Positions 8,737-17,554 of a stretch of 64,000 nt of DNA are shown piece by piece. The stretch is from assembly GCA_025751475.1 (NCBI GenBank), contig JAOWLD010000004.1, forward strand, positions 124,001 through 188,000. Reading direction: 5' to 3'. How positions within the stretch are numbered: the stretch's first letter is position 1; every line of letters starts with the position of its first letter. The stretch is from Rhodobacteraceae bacterium XHP0102 (GTDB taxonomy: Bacteria; Pseudomonadota; Alphaproteobacteria; Rhodobacterales; Rhodobacteraceae). Below the pieces are notes generated by a model. The model saw nothing but the letters and a program-made list of their open reading frames with translations, had not been told where the DNA came from and ran no database searches. The position numbers and the translations under genes are program-made.

Positions 8737-9779
8737 TGGCGGCGGTTCTTGTGATCATGGCCGCCCTATGGGGTTTTGGTGCGGTGATGAAAACCGCCTA
8801 CACCCCAAGGTTCGTGATGATTGGTCTGGTTTATACAAGCGTGGTGCTTGGCCATTTGGTCTTGCCCGATGGGCATCCGCTGCGCGCGGCAACGGGCGAG
8901 AGCGCTGCGCCGTGGTTGCTGTTGGGTGGTGCGGTTCTTTTGGTTTTGGCCTATCGTGCGGTGCTCAACCGTCTGCGCCGCGTGGCGCAGCCCGTGTCAG
9001 AGCCCCCCCCAAGCCGAAGCGGTGCTTTCTCGGATGAGGAATTGGAACGCTACGCGCGCCATATCACCTTGCCCGATATTGGCGGACAGGGGCAAAAGGC
9101 CTTGAAAGCCGCCAAGGTTCTGGTGGTGGGAGCAGGCGGGCTTGGGTCGCCTCTGCTGCTCTATCTTGCGGCGGCGGGGGTAGGGCGCATTGGGGTGATT
9201 GACCCCGACCTTGTCAGCCTCTCGAACCTGCAGCGCCAGATCATTCACCGCGATGCTGATCAGGATATACCCAAGGTTTTTTCAGCCGAACGCGCGATGA
9301 AGGCAATTAACCCCCATCTCGATGTCCGCCCTTATCACCGCATTTTGGCCGCGGATTTCGCAGACGCGCTGTTCACCGAATATGACCTGATTATTGACGG
9401 CACGGATCGCTTTGAGAGCCGTGCGATGATCAACGCTGCGGCGGTTGCCGCAAAACGCCCCCTTTTGGCTGGGGCGATTTCCGCATGGGAAGGGCAAATC
9501 ACGCTCTATGCCCCCGATCAGAATGGGCCGTGCATGGCCTGTGTTTTTCCGCACCCGCCCAAGGCGGGGATGGCGGCCACCTGCGCTGAGACAGGCGTCA
9601 TCGGTGCGCTGCCTGGGATCATTGGAACCATGATGGCCTTGGAGGCGATCAAACACATCACAGGCGCGGGTCAGGGTTTGTTGGGGCGTATGGTGCTATA
9701 CGATGCGCTTGCGCCTGAAACACGCATCTTGCGGCTAAAGCGGGATTCAAATTGCCCCGTTTGTGGGCCAAAAGCTTAG
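8736..9779 (+). CDS. moeB: MoeB/ThiF-family E1-like adenylyltransferase with N-terminal membrane segments
   Basis: The 347-residue protein has two parts. Residues 1-80 hold about three hydrophobic segments (roughly 1-18, 26-44 and 57-76), then a proline-rich linker. From about 98 on it is a ThiF/MoeB E1 domain: RYARHITLPDIGGQGQ, the nucleotide-binding VVGAGGLGSPL near 131-140, CMAC (about 266-269) and CPVC near the C-terminus as a zinc site, and TCAETGVIG carrying the probable catalytic cysteine (about 283). MoeB adenylates the C-terminus of MoaD in molybdopterin synthesis; ThiF does this for ThiS. No rhodanese domain is present. The substrate carrier is not in the window, so MoeB versus ThiF is not settled. 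Its start overlaps dut by one base. Confidence 0.85.
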   Translation: MAAVLVIMAALWGFGAVMKTAYTPRFVMIGLVYTSVVLGHLVLPDGHPLRAATGESAAPWLLLGGAVLLVLAYRAVLNRLRRVAQPVSEPPPSRSGAFSDEELERYARHITLPDIGGQGQKALKAAKVLVVGAGGLGSPLLLYLAAAGVGRIGVIDPDLVSLSNLQRQIIHRDADQDIPKVFSAERAMKAINPHLDVRPYHRILAADFADALFTEYDLIIDGTDRFESRAMINAAAVAAKRPLLAGAISAWEGQITLYAPDQNGPCMACVFPHPPKAGMAATCAETGVIGALPGIIGTMMALEAIKHITGAGQGLLGRMVLYDALAPETRILRLKRDSNCPVCGPKA

Positions 9780-10390
9780 TCAAACACCTCATCTTCCATC
9801 ACGCCCCAGAGGACAGATTTCTCGACCCATGCCGTCACGCCATCCACGGCAAACCGGCACCATTGGGGCTGACATTCACTGACCCGACCCACCACGCCAC
9901 GCTCGGCCTGTGCGATGACGGGTGATTGCAGGTCAGGGCGTTGGTGCAAATCGGCGCGCGCGCTTTCAATGATGGCGCTGCGGCGGCCCGACAAAAGCGC
10001 GTAATGCATCCATCCCCCCACCCCGTCATGGTCGACCACACGGCGCCAATGACCATGTTCGGCCACCACCATCAGGGGCATATTGCGCTGTTGAAACACC
10101 CAATCGATGCGGTGATTGCGCGAAGGGCCGCGCCGCGCATAAGCGCGGGTGGCATCCATGGAAACGTAACGGGGCAAAGGGAAGCCCGTCTCTGGGCCGA
10201 TGGTTGGCGCGTTGAAACTGGGTGTTGGCACTTGGCGGGGTGTGGTGTCCTCGGGGATCTCAACGGGCACGAGGTTTTCTGGGCGCGGCAGCGGCACGAC
10301 ACCATCGGTGCTTTGCGCGCAAACACGCCCTGTCAGCAGAGCCGCGCAAAGACCTAAAATCACAAAGCCGCGCATCGCGTGCTGCGCCAT
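9776..10390 (-). CDS. Exported SH3-like domain protein
   Basis: A 204-residue protein with an N-terminal signal peptide (cleavage near VCAQ) followed by a proline-rich stretch and a bacterial SH3-like region: YARRGPSRNHRIDWVFQ, then HGHWRRVVDHDGVGGWMH and ADLHQRPDLQSPVIAQAERGVVGRV, as in the DUF1058/SH3 group. Such domains usually bind peptidoglycan or envelope peptides; the exact role is unknown. It ends convergently with the moeB-like gene, overlapping by 4 bases. GAGGG lies 5 bases before the ATG at 10390. Confidence 0.8.
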   Translation of the reverse strand: MAQHAMRGFVILGLCAALLTGRVCAQSTDGVVPLPRPENLVPVEIPEDTTPRQVPTPSFNAPTIGPETGFPLPRYVSMDATRAYARRGPSRNHRIDWVFQQRNMPLMVVAEHGHWRRVVDHDGVGGWMHYALLSGRRSAIIESARADLHQRPDLQSPVIAQAERGVVGRVSECQPQWCRFAVDGVTAWVEKSVLWGVMEDEVFD

Positions 10391-10572
10391 CCTATCCCTC
10401 GATCATGCCTCGATCCGCCAGCCTTCGTGCGGAGTTTTTATGTCCTGCTAACCTAGCGAAAAACCCATGCGGGGGGAAGATGGGATTGAGAGCACGCCCA
10501 ATGCTTGCGCGCGCGCCGAGAATGGGGGAGTGTTAGCCTATATTCACCCGCCCCTTGCCACAGGAGATGGTT

Positions 10573-11559
10573 ATGCCCGCCCCGCGCCTCAAAGTTGTCG
10601 TTACCCGCCACCTGCCCGAAGCAGTCGAAACGCGGATGAGCGAATTGTTCGATGTGCAGCTCAACGATGAAGACCGCAAGCGGACGCGCGATGAATTGGT
10701 TGCCGCCATGCAATCCGCAGATGTGCTTGTGCCCTGTGTCACTGATCAAATTGATGCGGCCATGTTGGCCCAAGCGGGCGCACAGCTGAAACTCATCGCC
10801 AATTATGGCGCTGGGGTGGATCATATTGACGTGGCCACCGCCCGCCAACGCGGGGTCTTGGTGACAAACACACCAGGGGTGATGACGGATGATACGGCGG
10901 ATATGACCATGGCGTTGATTTTGGGCGTTTTGCGCCGCGTGCCAGAAGGGTTGGCCGTGATGCAATCTGGTGCATGGCAAGGATGGGCGCCCACCGCGCT
11001 GATGGGCGGACGCGTGTCGGGCAAGCGTTTGGGCATTCTGGGCATGGGCCGTATCGGGCAGGCGGTGGCGCGCCGTGCGGCGGCCTTTGGGATGCAGGTG
11101 CATTACCACAACCGCCGCAGGGCGCACGCCGATATCGAAGCTGCGCTTGGGGCAACATATTGGGAAAGCTTGGACCAGATGGTGGCGCGGATGGATGTCA
11201 TTTCGGTCAATTGTCCGCATACCCCCTCAACCTTCCACCTGCTCAATGCGCGCAGACTGAAATTGATGAAGCCTTCGGCGGTGATCGTGAACACTTCGCG
11301 CGGCGAAGTGATTGACGAAAACGCGCTCACACGGATGTTGCGCGCGGGCGAGATTGCAGGGGCAGGTTTAGACGTGTTTGAACGCGGCCATGAGATCAAC
11401 CCGCGCCTGCGCGAATTGGATAATGTGATCCTGCTGCCTCATATGGGCTCGGCCACCGTGGAGGGGCGGATCGAGATGGGTGAGAAAGTTTTGATCAACA
11501 TCAAAACTTATGCCGATGGGCACAGACCCCCTGATCTGGTGGTCCCCAATATGGTGTGA
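10573..11559 (+). CDS. D-2-hydroxyacid dehydrogenase (glyoxylate/hydroxypyruvate reductase type)
   Basis: A 328-residue NAD(P)-dependent dehydrogenase. The Rossmann motif GMGRIG is at 157-162, the catalytic arginine lies in NTSRGEV (Arg243) and the catalytic histidine in LPHMGSAT (His290), the classic R-E-H arrangement of the family. The start at ATG 10573 follows CAGGAG by 6 bases; an upstream TTG at 10555 is in frame but has no ribosome site. Relatives reduce glyoxylate or hydroxypyruvate to glycolate or D-glycerate. The substrate cannot be fixed from sequence. Confidence 0.88.
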   Translation: MPAPRLKVVVTRHLPEAVETRMSELFDVQLNDEDRKRTRDELVAAMQSADVLVPCVTDQIDAAMLAQAGAQLKLIANYGAGVDHIDVATARQRGVLVTNTPGVMTDDTADMTMALILGVLRRVPEGLAVMQSGAWQGWAPTALMGGRVSGKRLGILGMGRIGQAVARRAAAFGMQVHYHNRRRAHADIEAALGATYWESLDQMVARMDVISVNCPHTPSTFHLLNARRLKLMKPSAVIVNTSRGEVIDENALTRMLRAGEIAGAGLDVFERGHEINPRLRELDNVILLPHMGSATVEGRIEMGEKVLINIKTYADGHRPPDLVVPNMV

Positions 11560-11589
11560 GGGGCATGGCGTGCGTTTCGGGCGAATGCC

Positions 11590-12057
11590 TCACCCGCGAC
11601 AATCCCGCCTGACCTCCCGCTCCCGCAGGCCTGTCTCGACCAGCATACAGCGATCCCGCGCCACATAGTAATAGCCGCGCGCGTAATGCATCACTGCCGC
11701 GTCATAGGAGCCATCGGCCAGCAGCCATGCGCCGCGCAGGTATTTGACCGCATAGGTGAGGTTGGTTTCCGCATCCAGCAGATCGGCATCCGCGCCTTGA
11801 AACCCCATGTTGCGGGCCGTAGCGGGCAGGATTTGCATCATCCCGTAATAAGGCCCGTTGCGGGCATTGGCGCGGTAATCGCTTTCGCGTTGGATCACGC
11901 GGTGGATCAGCGGGGCGGGCACGTCATACTGGCGGGACATCTTATTTACCAAGGCGCGGATTTCGGGGGTTTCGCCTGGGTATAGGTCAGGTTCAGGTGC
12001 GCTTGCGCAGGCGGCAAGCACGCCGCAGATTGCCACTATCAGCAGGCCGCGCTTCAT
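11590..12057 (-). CDS. Lytic murein transglycosylase, small lipoprotein (SLT domain)
   Basis: A 155-residue SLT-domain protein with a lipobox (VLAACAS) at the end of a short signal peptide. The core reads VIQRESDYR with the catalytic glutamate, then YGMMQILPATARNMG, the substrate-cleft motif of family 1 transglycosylases. It would cut the glycan strands of peptidoglycan from the envelope side. The ATG at 12057 begins one base after the AsmA stop (TGAGATG), so expression is coupled to asmA. The longer reading from 12135 has no signal peptide at its start and is rejected. Confidence 0.88.
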   Translation of the reverse strand: MKRGLLIVAICGVLAACASAPEPDLYPGETPEIRALVNKMSRQYDVPAPLIHRVIQRESDYRANARNGPYYGMMQILPATARNMGFQGADADLLDAETNLTYAVKYLRGAWLLADGSYDAAVMHYARGYYYVARDRCMLVETGLREREVRRDCRG

Positions 12058-12058
12058 C

Positions 12059-14026
12059 TCAATTCCCTCCCAGAAGGCCGCGCAAGGCCCCTTCGACCTC
12101 GTTGCGCAATTGGTTCTCGATCGCATCGCGGGCATCCCCTTCGGCGGGGAGGTTGAGCCGTTCGCGGGCTTCTTGCTCTAGGCGCTCGCGCTCGGCATCA
12201 ATGCGGGCTTGGGCAGCTTCCTCCAGTTGTTCGCGCTCCAATTCCAGACGTTGCCTTGCAAGATATTCCAGATCAGGGGCAAAGCTGAGATTGGCCCAAG
12301 GTCCACGCACGATAACAGGCACAGCGATGTTTGATCCATCCGAGGAGGTTTGCACCGCAGGGATCACACGATAGTCGACCGATTGACGGCCGATATCGAT
12401 AATGCCTGCCCCCGTCACACTGCCCCACCCTGCGTCAAGGCGCAAATCATCATTGCGCGCCACGCCGCTTGCGATGGCAAGGGTGGCGGTGATGCTGTCA
12501 TAAACTGTGCGCGCGCCTTCACCGCGATAGGAGCTGTCAAGGTTGCGGATCATTCCTGCCAGATCCAATCCTTCAATCGCGCCTTGCCCGAAATCAAGTG
12601 CCACATTGCCCTCAAGGCTGTTCATCCATGCTGCAACCGAGCGCCCGCCCGCCAACAGGTTGAGGGTCACATTGCCCGTTCCCGACAGGCGCTCATATTC
12701 GGCAAAGTCGCGCATCAATGGCTGTAATTGCACATCGCGAAAGGTCATATTTGCCGCCGCCGATCCCGACCCACGGCTGTTGAGCACCGCTTGCCCCGCA
12801 ATCGTGCCGCCATAGGCCACCGCGCGGGCCAAATCGGCCTGCAGGCGGCCTGCGTCCAGCGTGGTTTGCAGCGCGATATCCGAGAGCGTCAAAAGACCCA
12901 GATCAAGTGCGCCAACCGTGATCTCGATTTCGGCATCAAGCGCGGCCAGACCCGAAAGATCAATTTCATCGGTGGGCCATGCGCCACCCGTGCCGCCCGT
13001 GCCGCCCGCGCTGCCACCATTTTGGGTCAAGGCACTCAGATCAATGCGCCCGCCCGCGATCCGCCCCGTGAGGTGCGGGCGGTCTGCGCCTTGGCGCAGT
13101 GCGGCGCTCAGGTTGATCGTGCTGTCATCCAAGCTCAGCGATGCATCCGTGATCTGTGCAACCCCCTCTGGGGTCAGGGCCACGGGGCCGCTTAGGGCAA
13201 TCAGGTCGCGTCCCATCCCGCGCGGCAGATCAATCTGATCCACGCCCGCTGCGGTGGTGAGGGGCGCAAGATCGGTGATGCGGCTGTCAAATTCACCCGC
13301 AAGGCTGAAGGGCGACAGGATCACCGCGCCCCGATAGGCCAATGCGCCGCCCTCCCATGTGACGGTGCTTGATACACGCGCCTCGCGCCCTGCCATCACA
13401 TCTGCAAGCGTGTCCAATGTCAGGCTGCCGTTCAAGGCGGCGCCATTCACACGGGCATTGATCTCGCCTGTGAGGGTGGCGTTCATCTCAGGCGCAGCAA
13501 GGGTCACGGTCACCGCCTCTGCCGCAAAAGATTGCCCGGTGCCAGCATCCTCATAGCGGATCCGACCATCGCTGATCCTTGCCTGCGCCATTCCGATCTG
13601 GGGCAGGGCGCTGTCGCTGCGGGATGTGTCTGGCGCGCCTGTGCCAAAGTCCCAATTGGCCCGACCGTCCGCGCCACGCAGCAGCAAGATGTCGGGTCGG
13701 TCGATTGTGGCTTCGGAAATGCGCACCTCGCCCGAGAGGAGCGGGATCAACGCAACCCCCACATTCAGCGCATCTGCACGCAGCATCGCGCCGCGATCCG
13801 CCGCCCAATCGGGGTTGGCGATCTCAAGCCCCTCTGCATTGATCCCGATCATGGGGTAAAATGAGGGCCGCACTGCGCCCGTTAGCGTGACCTCGCGGCC
13901 CAGGGCGCCCGACAATCGCTCGGTCGCCAAGCGCGCGATGGTCTCGGTCGGGATCAGCGCAATACCCCCCAAGGCCACGCCCCCGAAAATCACAAAGGCC
14001 AGCAGCGCACGCATAAGCCATTTCAT
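12059..14026 (-). CDS. AsmA family protein
   Basis: A 655-residue protein with one N-terminal membrane helix (residues about 5-25) followed by AsmA repeats. FYPMIGINAEGLEIANPDWA is the start of the AsmA domain, and the C-terminal AsmA_2 region includes GSVTGAGIIDIGRQSVDYRV. A glycine-rich break (about residues 347-355) separates the halves, and a charged arginine/glutamate helix follows near the end. AsmA-type proteins bridge the periplasm and are implicated in phospholipid transport to the outer membrane. It is co-transcribed with the small transglycosylase downstream and divergent from rimO. Confidence 0.9.
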   Translation of the reverse strand: MKWLMRALLAFVIFGGVALGGIALIPTETIARLATERLSGALGREVTLTGAVRPSFYPMIGINAEGLEIANPDWAADRGAMLRADALNVGVALIPLLSGEVRISEATIDRPDILLLRGADGRANWDFGTGAPDTSRSDSALPQIGMAQARISDGRIRYEDAGTGQSFAAEAVTVTLAAPEMNATLTGEINARVNGAALNGSLTLDTLADVMAGREARVSSTVTWEGGALAYRGAVILSPFSLAGEFDSRITDLAPLTTAAGVDQIDLPRGMGRDLIALSGPVALTPEGVAQITDASLSLDDSTINLSAALRQGADRPHLTGRIAGGRIDLSALTQNGGSAGGTGGTGGAWPTDEIDLSGLAALDAEIEITVGALDLGLLTLSDIALQTTLDAGRLQADLARAVAYGGTIAGQAVLNSRGSGSAAANMTFRDVQLQPLMRDFAEYERLSGTGNVTLNLLAGGRSVAAWMNSLEGNVALDFGQGAIEGLDLAGMIRNLDSSYRGEGARTVYDSITATLAIASGVARNDDLRLDAGWGSVTGAGIIDIGRQSVDYRVIPAVQTSSDGSNIAVPVIVRGPWANLSFAPDLEYLARQRLELEREQLEEAAQARIDAERERLEQEARERLNLPAEGDARDAIENQLRNEVEGALRGLLGGN

Positions 14027-14067
14027 CTAGAATCCCCCAAAATGTCGCAACCCAAATCAATAACTCC

Positions 14068-14096
14068 AGTCTAGCGGGTGAGGCCGTCAGGTGCAA
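14068..14096 (-). promoter_or_regulatory. Possible promoter for the asmA operon
   Basis: On the minus strand TTGCAC (14096-14091) and TAGACT (14073-14068) are 17 bases apart, 40 bases upstream of the asmA start. Match to consensus is partial; prediction only. Confidence 0.25.
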
Positions 14097-14149
14097 AGCG
14101 GGAATGCTTTGCCCTTTCTCTGAACAAAATCTCGCGCTATAGCCGCCGC

Positions 14150-15508
14150 ATGAGCCAGAACCCGCCCCATCTCCGCCCCGATCTTGCCCGCGCGCAGGTC
14201 ACCGACACGATCCGTGAAGGTCAGCCCAAAATTGGGATGGTCTCGCTTGGCTGTCCCAAGGCCTTAGTCGACAGTGAACGTATCCTGACACGCCTGCGCG
14301 CCGAAGGTTATGGGATCAGCGCCGATTACAGCGGTGCGGATGCGGTGATTGTGAACACCTGCGGGTTTCTCGACAGTGCCAAGGCCGAAAGTCTGGACGC
14401 CATTGGGGAGGCATTGCGCGAAAATGGCCGTGTCATTGTCACGGGCTGTTTGGGTGCGGAGCCTGATTATATCACGGGCGCGCATCCGCGGGTTTTGGCG
14501 GTTACAGGCCCGCATCAATATGAGCAGGTTCTGGACGCAGTGCATCGTGCCGTGCCGCCTGCGCCTGATCCGTTCATCGACCTTTTACCAGGCACCAGCG
14601 TCAGCCTGACCCCGCGCCATTACAGCTATCTCAAGATTTCCGAAGGCTGCAATCACAAGTGCAAATTCTGCATCATCCCCGATATGCGCGGCCGTCTCCA
14701 AAGCCGCCCCGAACGGGCCGTGTTGCGCGAGGCGGAGAAACTGGTCGAGGCGGGGGTCAAAGAATTGTTGGTGATCAGCCAAGACACATCCGCCTATGGC
14801 ACGGATTGGTCTGGGCGGGATGTGAAATTCCCCATCCTTCCCTTGGCGCGTCAGCTTGGGGCATTGGGGGCATGGGTGCGGTTGCATTACGTCTACCCTT
14901 ATCCCCATGTGCGCGACTTGATCCCGCTTATGGCCGAAGGGTTGATCCTGCCCTATTTGGACATCCCCTTTCAACACGCGCATCCCGATACGCTCAAGCG
15001 CATGGCCCGCCCCGCGGCATCCAGTAAGACCTTGGATGAGATTGCCGCTTGGCGTGCGGATTGCCCCCAGATCACCCTACGCTCCACCTTTATCGTGGGT
15101 TATCCAGGTGAGACGGAGGCCGAATTCGAGACGCTCCTCGATTGGTTGGACGAAGCACAGCTCGACCGTGTGGGGTGTTTCACCTACGAGAATGTTGCGG
15201 GCGCGCGCTCGAATGATCTTCCCGACCATGTGCCGCAAGAGGTGAAGGACGCGCGTTTCGCGCGGTTCATGGAAAAGGCGCAAAGCATTTCCGAGGCCAA
15301 ATTGGCCGCAAAGATCGGGCAGCGCCTTCAGGTGATCGTGGATGAGGTGGACGCAGAAGGCGCCACCTGCCGCACCCAAGCCGATGCACCCGAGATTGAC
15401 GGGAACCTCTTTATTGATGCGGGGTTCGAGGGTCTGAAGGCGGGTGATATCGTGACCGTCACCGTGGATGAGGCCAGCGCCTATGATCTTTGGGGTCAGA
15501 TCGTCTGA
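14150..15508 (+). CDS. rimO: Ribosomal protein S12 (aspartate) methylthiotransferase
   Basis: A 452-residue radical SAM methylthiotransferase. The N-terminal UPF0004 domain has [16 protein letters not shown] and CGF/CLG cysteines that hold one Fe-S cluster; the radical SAM motif CNHKCKFC binds the second; a TRAM domain ends the protein ([10 protein letters not shown] onward). [11 protein letters not shown] separates RimO from MiaB. It adds a methylthio group to Asp88 of S12. ATG 14150 is preferred to a start at 14078 because conserved sequence begins about 20 residues later and the upstream codons look non-coding. The stop codon is inside a strong hairpin. Confidence 0.95.
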   Translation: MSQNPPHLRPDLARAQVTDTIREGQPKIGMVSLGCPKALVDSERILTRLRAEGYGISADYSGADAVIVNTCGFLDSAKAESLDAIGEALRENGRVIVTGCLGAEPDYITGAHPRVLAVTGPHQYEQVLDAVHRAVPPAPDPFIDLLPGTSVSLTPRHYSYLKISEGCNHKCKFCIIPDMRGRLQSRPERAVLREAEKLVEAGVKELLVISQDTSAYGTDWSGRDVKFPILPLARQLGALGAWVRLHYVYPYPHVRDLIPLMAEGLILPYLDIPFQHAHPDTLKRMARPAASSKTLDEIAAWRADCPQITLRSTFIVGYPGETEAEFETLLDWLDEAQLDRVGCFTYENVAGARSNDLPDHVPQEVKDARFARFMEKAQSISEAKLAAKIGQRLQVIVDEVDAEGATCRTQADAPEIDGNLFIDAGFEGLKAGDIVTVTVDEASAYDLWGQIV

Positions 15509-15515
15509 CCCCAAA
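15489..15515. terminator. Convergent hairpin terminator overlapping the rimO stop codon
   Basis: A perfect 12-bp stem (15489-15500 with 15504-15515) closes a 3-base loop. The rimO TGA (15506-15508) lies in the right arm, and TTT follows on the plus strand. It sits exactly between rimO and the convergent M48 protease gene, so it probably ends rimO transcripts and may act in both directions. Confidence 0.6.
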
Positions 15516-15517
15516 TT

Positions 15518-16231
15518 TCAGCGCAGGCTTGCCATTGTCTCGCGCACCACTTGAATGCGATTGGCATTTGGGGGGTGTGTGCCAAGAAAGGTGTTTCCAG
15601 GGTCAGGCAAGCGCGTGAAATATTGCGCGCCCCGTTCGGGGTCATAGCCCCCGCGATAGGCGATGATCGCGCCCAGTGCATCCGCCTGCAATTCATGGTC
15701 TTGGCTGAAGCGGCGCGCGCCCACCGTGGCCCCGATATCGGCGGCATTTTGCACCATGCTGCTGTCACCGCCTGCAAGCCCCGCAAGCACGCCGAAAATC
15801 AGCGCGCCGCCTTGGGCAGAGGCCCGTTGACGCGGGATGTGGCGCGCGATGTGATGCGCGGCTTCATGCCCCATGACAAAGGCAATTTCGTCAATATTGC
15901 GCGCATCCTCAATGAGGCCGATGGTGAACACCAAATAGGGATTGCCCTTATTATCTAGTGTTTGAAACGCGTTGATGCCTGCATTTCTGTCGCGTTCAAT
16001 CGCGATGGTGAAATCACAGATTTGATCTGGTGTTTCTTGGCGACAGAGATCTTCTGCAATTGGTTCGATTGTGGCAACAACCGTGCGGAAATTATCCATG
16101 GCCTGTGTCGGGCTGAGTTTTGGGAGGTTGGCACTGCTCGCGTTTGCCGCGGGTGGGGCCGAGGGGGGTGGGCTGGCCACCTGACAGGCGGCGAGAAAAG
16201 CCAAGATTGGCAACAGAAGAAAGGCGCGCAT
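15518..16231 (-). CDS. M48-family metalloprotease, lipoprotein
   Basis: A 237-residue secreted zinc protease. The signal peptide ends in FLAACQ, a lipobox. The zinc-binding HExxH is seen as GHEAAHHIARH, and a third ligand is likely in the later DHELQADALG stretch, which is standard for M48 (Ste24/BepA/LoiP-like) enzymes. These proteins usually degrade misfolded outer-membrane or periplasmic proteins. ATG 16231 is chosen over 16240 because AGGAA lies about 10 bases before it but directly abuts the upstream ATG; both give a lipoprotein. It faces rimO convergently. Confidence 0.9.
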   Translation of the reverse strand: MRAFLLLPILAFLAACQVASPPPSAPPAANASSANLPKLSPTQAMDNFRTVVATIEPIAEDLCRQETPDQICDFTIAIERDRNAGINAFQTLDNKGNPYLVFTIGLIEDARNIDEIAFVMGHEAAHHIARHIPRQRASAQGGALIFGVLAGLAGGDSSMVQNAADIGATVGARRFSQDHELQADALGAIIAYRGGYDPERGAQYFTRLPDPGNTFLGTHPPNANRIQVVRETMASLR

Positions 16232-16301
16232 CGGGATCATTTCCTGCGGTGTGGAGACCTTATTTAGCAGCCGAATCTTTGATATCTCAATTGCTTTTTG
16301 C

Positions 16302-16319
16302 TCACATCCTGTTCACATC
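16302..16319. repeat. Short direct repeat in the divergent gap upstream of the 79-residue gene
   Basis: TCACATC occurs at 16302-16308 and again at 16313-16319, an 11-base period (one helical turn), between the M48 gene and the small conserved gene. It could be a tandem operator half-site; no regulator is known for it. Confidence 0.25.
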
Positions 16320-16356
16320 ATTGCCAAGTCTTAAATATCTCCCTAGCGTGAGCCAT

Positions 16357-16596
16357 ATGTTTAGTATTGAACACGAATTTGACGCCACGGTCGTAACCTT
16401 GATGGATGAAGGCGAAAGCCCCCTACAAGAGGACGTGGTCCTGACCGCGTTTGAGGAGGTCGTGCAGGTCGAGCAATACGACCCACGTCACGACCGCACG
16501 CAAAAAATTTCGATCTCAATGGCGCAATTGCGCGATCTCGCGGCCGCGTTGAACCTTCCTGAAGGGGTATATCGGATTGAACGCCCGAGCCGTTGA
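16357..16596 (+). CDS. Small conserved hypothetical protein (79 residues)
   Basis: An acidic 79-residue protein (MFSIEHEFDATVVTLMDEG at the start) without signal peptide or membrane segment. The second half, KISISMAQLRDLAAALNL, looks like a helix plus loop. I do not recognise a functional family, though the even codon use, the clean start and the short spacing to the next gene (9 bases) support a real gene. A GTG at 16348 is an alternative start. It is probably co-transcribed with the EamA transporter that follows. Confidence 0.65.
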   Translation: MFSIEHEFDATVVTLMDEGESPLQEDVVLTAFEEVVQVEQYDPRHDRTQKISISMAQLRDLAAALNLPEGVYRIERPSR

Positions 16597-16605
16597 GGCG
16601 CTCCT

Positions 16606-17493
16606 GTGAGTGCAGCGCATCACCTGCACGCAGCCAATCTGCGCGGCAGCCTCTTTATGGTTGCGGCGATGTTGGCGTTTACCCTTGAAGATGTGTTTAT
16701 CAAGGCGGCTTCCACGCAGATTCCGCTTGGTCAGGTGATGGTGATTTTCGGATCTGGCGGGTTGATCGGGTTCGTTGTCATGGCGCGGATGCGCGGGGAG
16801 GGGATCATACATCCGCAGGCCTTTGGCCGCGCCATGGCTTGGCGCGCCCTGTTCGAGATCATGGGGCGTGTGTGCTACACGGTGGCGATTGCCCTGACGC
16901 CGCTGTCATCGGCCAGCGCAATTCTGCAAGCCACGCCTTTGGTGGTCGCAGCGGGGGCTGTGATGGTGTTTCGCGAAACCGTAGGATGGCGGCAATGGGG
17001 CGCGATTGGCGCGGGGTTTGTCGGCGTTTTGTTGATCTTGCGCCCAGGCCTTGATGCGTTCGAGCCTATGTCCTTGTTTGCGGTCTTGGGGATGATCGGT
17101 TTTGCAGGGCGTGACCTCGCAACCCGTGCCGCCCCAAAAACTATGACCACCGCACAGTTGGGGGTTTACGGGTTTTTGATGCTGTCCATCGCGGGGGGTA
17201 TTGTGTGGCTTTATCAAGGTGGCAGTGCCGCGATGGCGGCTGCGCAATGGGCCCTTGTCTTTGGAGCAATTCTTTTTGGTGTTGCGGCTTATATGTGCCT
17301 GACCTTGGCGATGCGCACGGGGCAGATTGCCGTGGTTGCCCCGTTTCGCTACACGCGTTTGGTCTTTGCGATGATTTTGGCCGTGGCCGTGTTCGGGGAG
17401 CGGCCCGATGGCCTCACCTTGATTGGGAGCGGCATCATCGTGATCGCAGGGCTTTACACGGTTTGGCAAAGCCGCAGGACCGCGTCACGCTGA
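16606..17493 (+). CDS. EamA/DMT-family transporter
   Basis: A 295-residue membrane protein with about ten hydrophobic helices in two EamA repeats (RGSLFMVAAMLAFTLEDVFIK opens the first; the second begins near residue 150). The DMT superfamily exports metabolites or amino acids, but substrate cannot be read from the sequence. The start is GTG at 16606, nine bases after the small hypothetical gene. No specific family beyond EamA is claimed. Confidence 0.85.
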   Translation: MSAAHHLHAANLRGSLFMVAAMLAFTLEDVFIKAASTQIPLGQVMVIFGSGGLIGFVVMARMRGEGIIHPQAFGRAMAWRALFEIMGRVCYTVAIALTPLSSASAILQATPLVVAAGAVMVFRETVGWRQWGAIGAGFVGVLLILRPGLDAFEPMSLFAVLGMIGFAGRDLATRAAPKTMTTAQLGVYGFLMLSIAGGIVWLYQGGSAAMAAAQWALVFGAILFGVAAYMCLTLAMRTGQIAVVAPFRYTRLVFAMILAVAVFGERPDGLTLIGSGIIVIAGLYTVWQSRRTASR

Positions 17494-17554
17494 CTTGCGC
17501 TTGCACTTGGGCAATGCAAAATGGGACGGGTGATCTGGGTAAAGGGGACCGGCA

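Noticed and set aside
11555-11593. Imperfect inverted repeat after the 2-hydroxyacid dehydrogenase read as a terminator
   Set aside because: The stem has a 2-base bulge and a loop of nearly 20 bases with no T tract; too weak to list.
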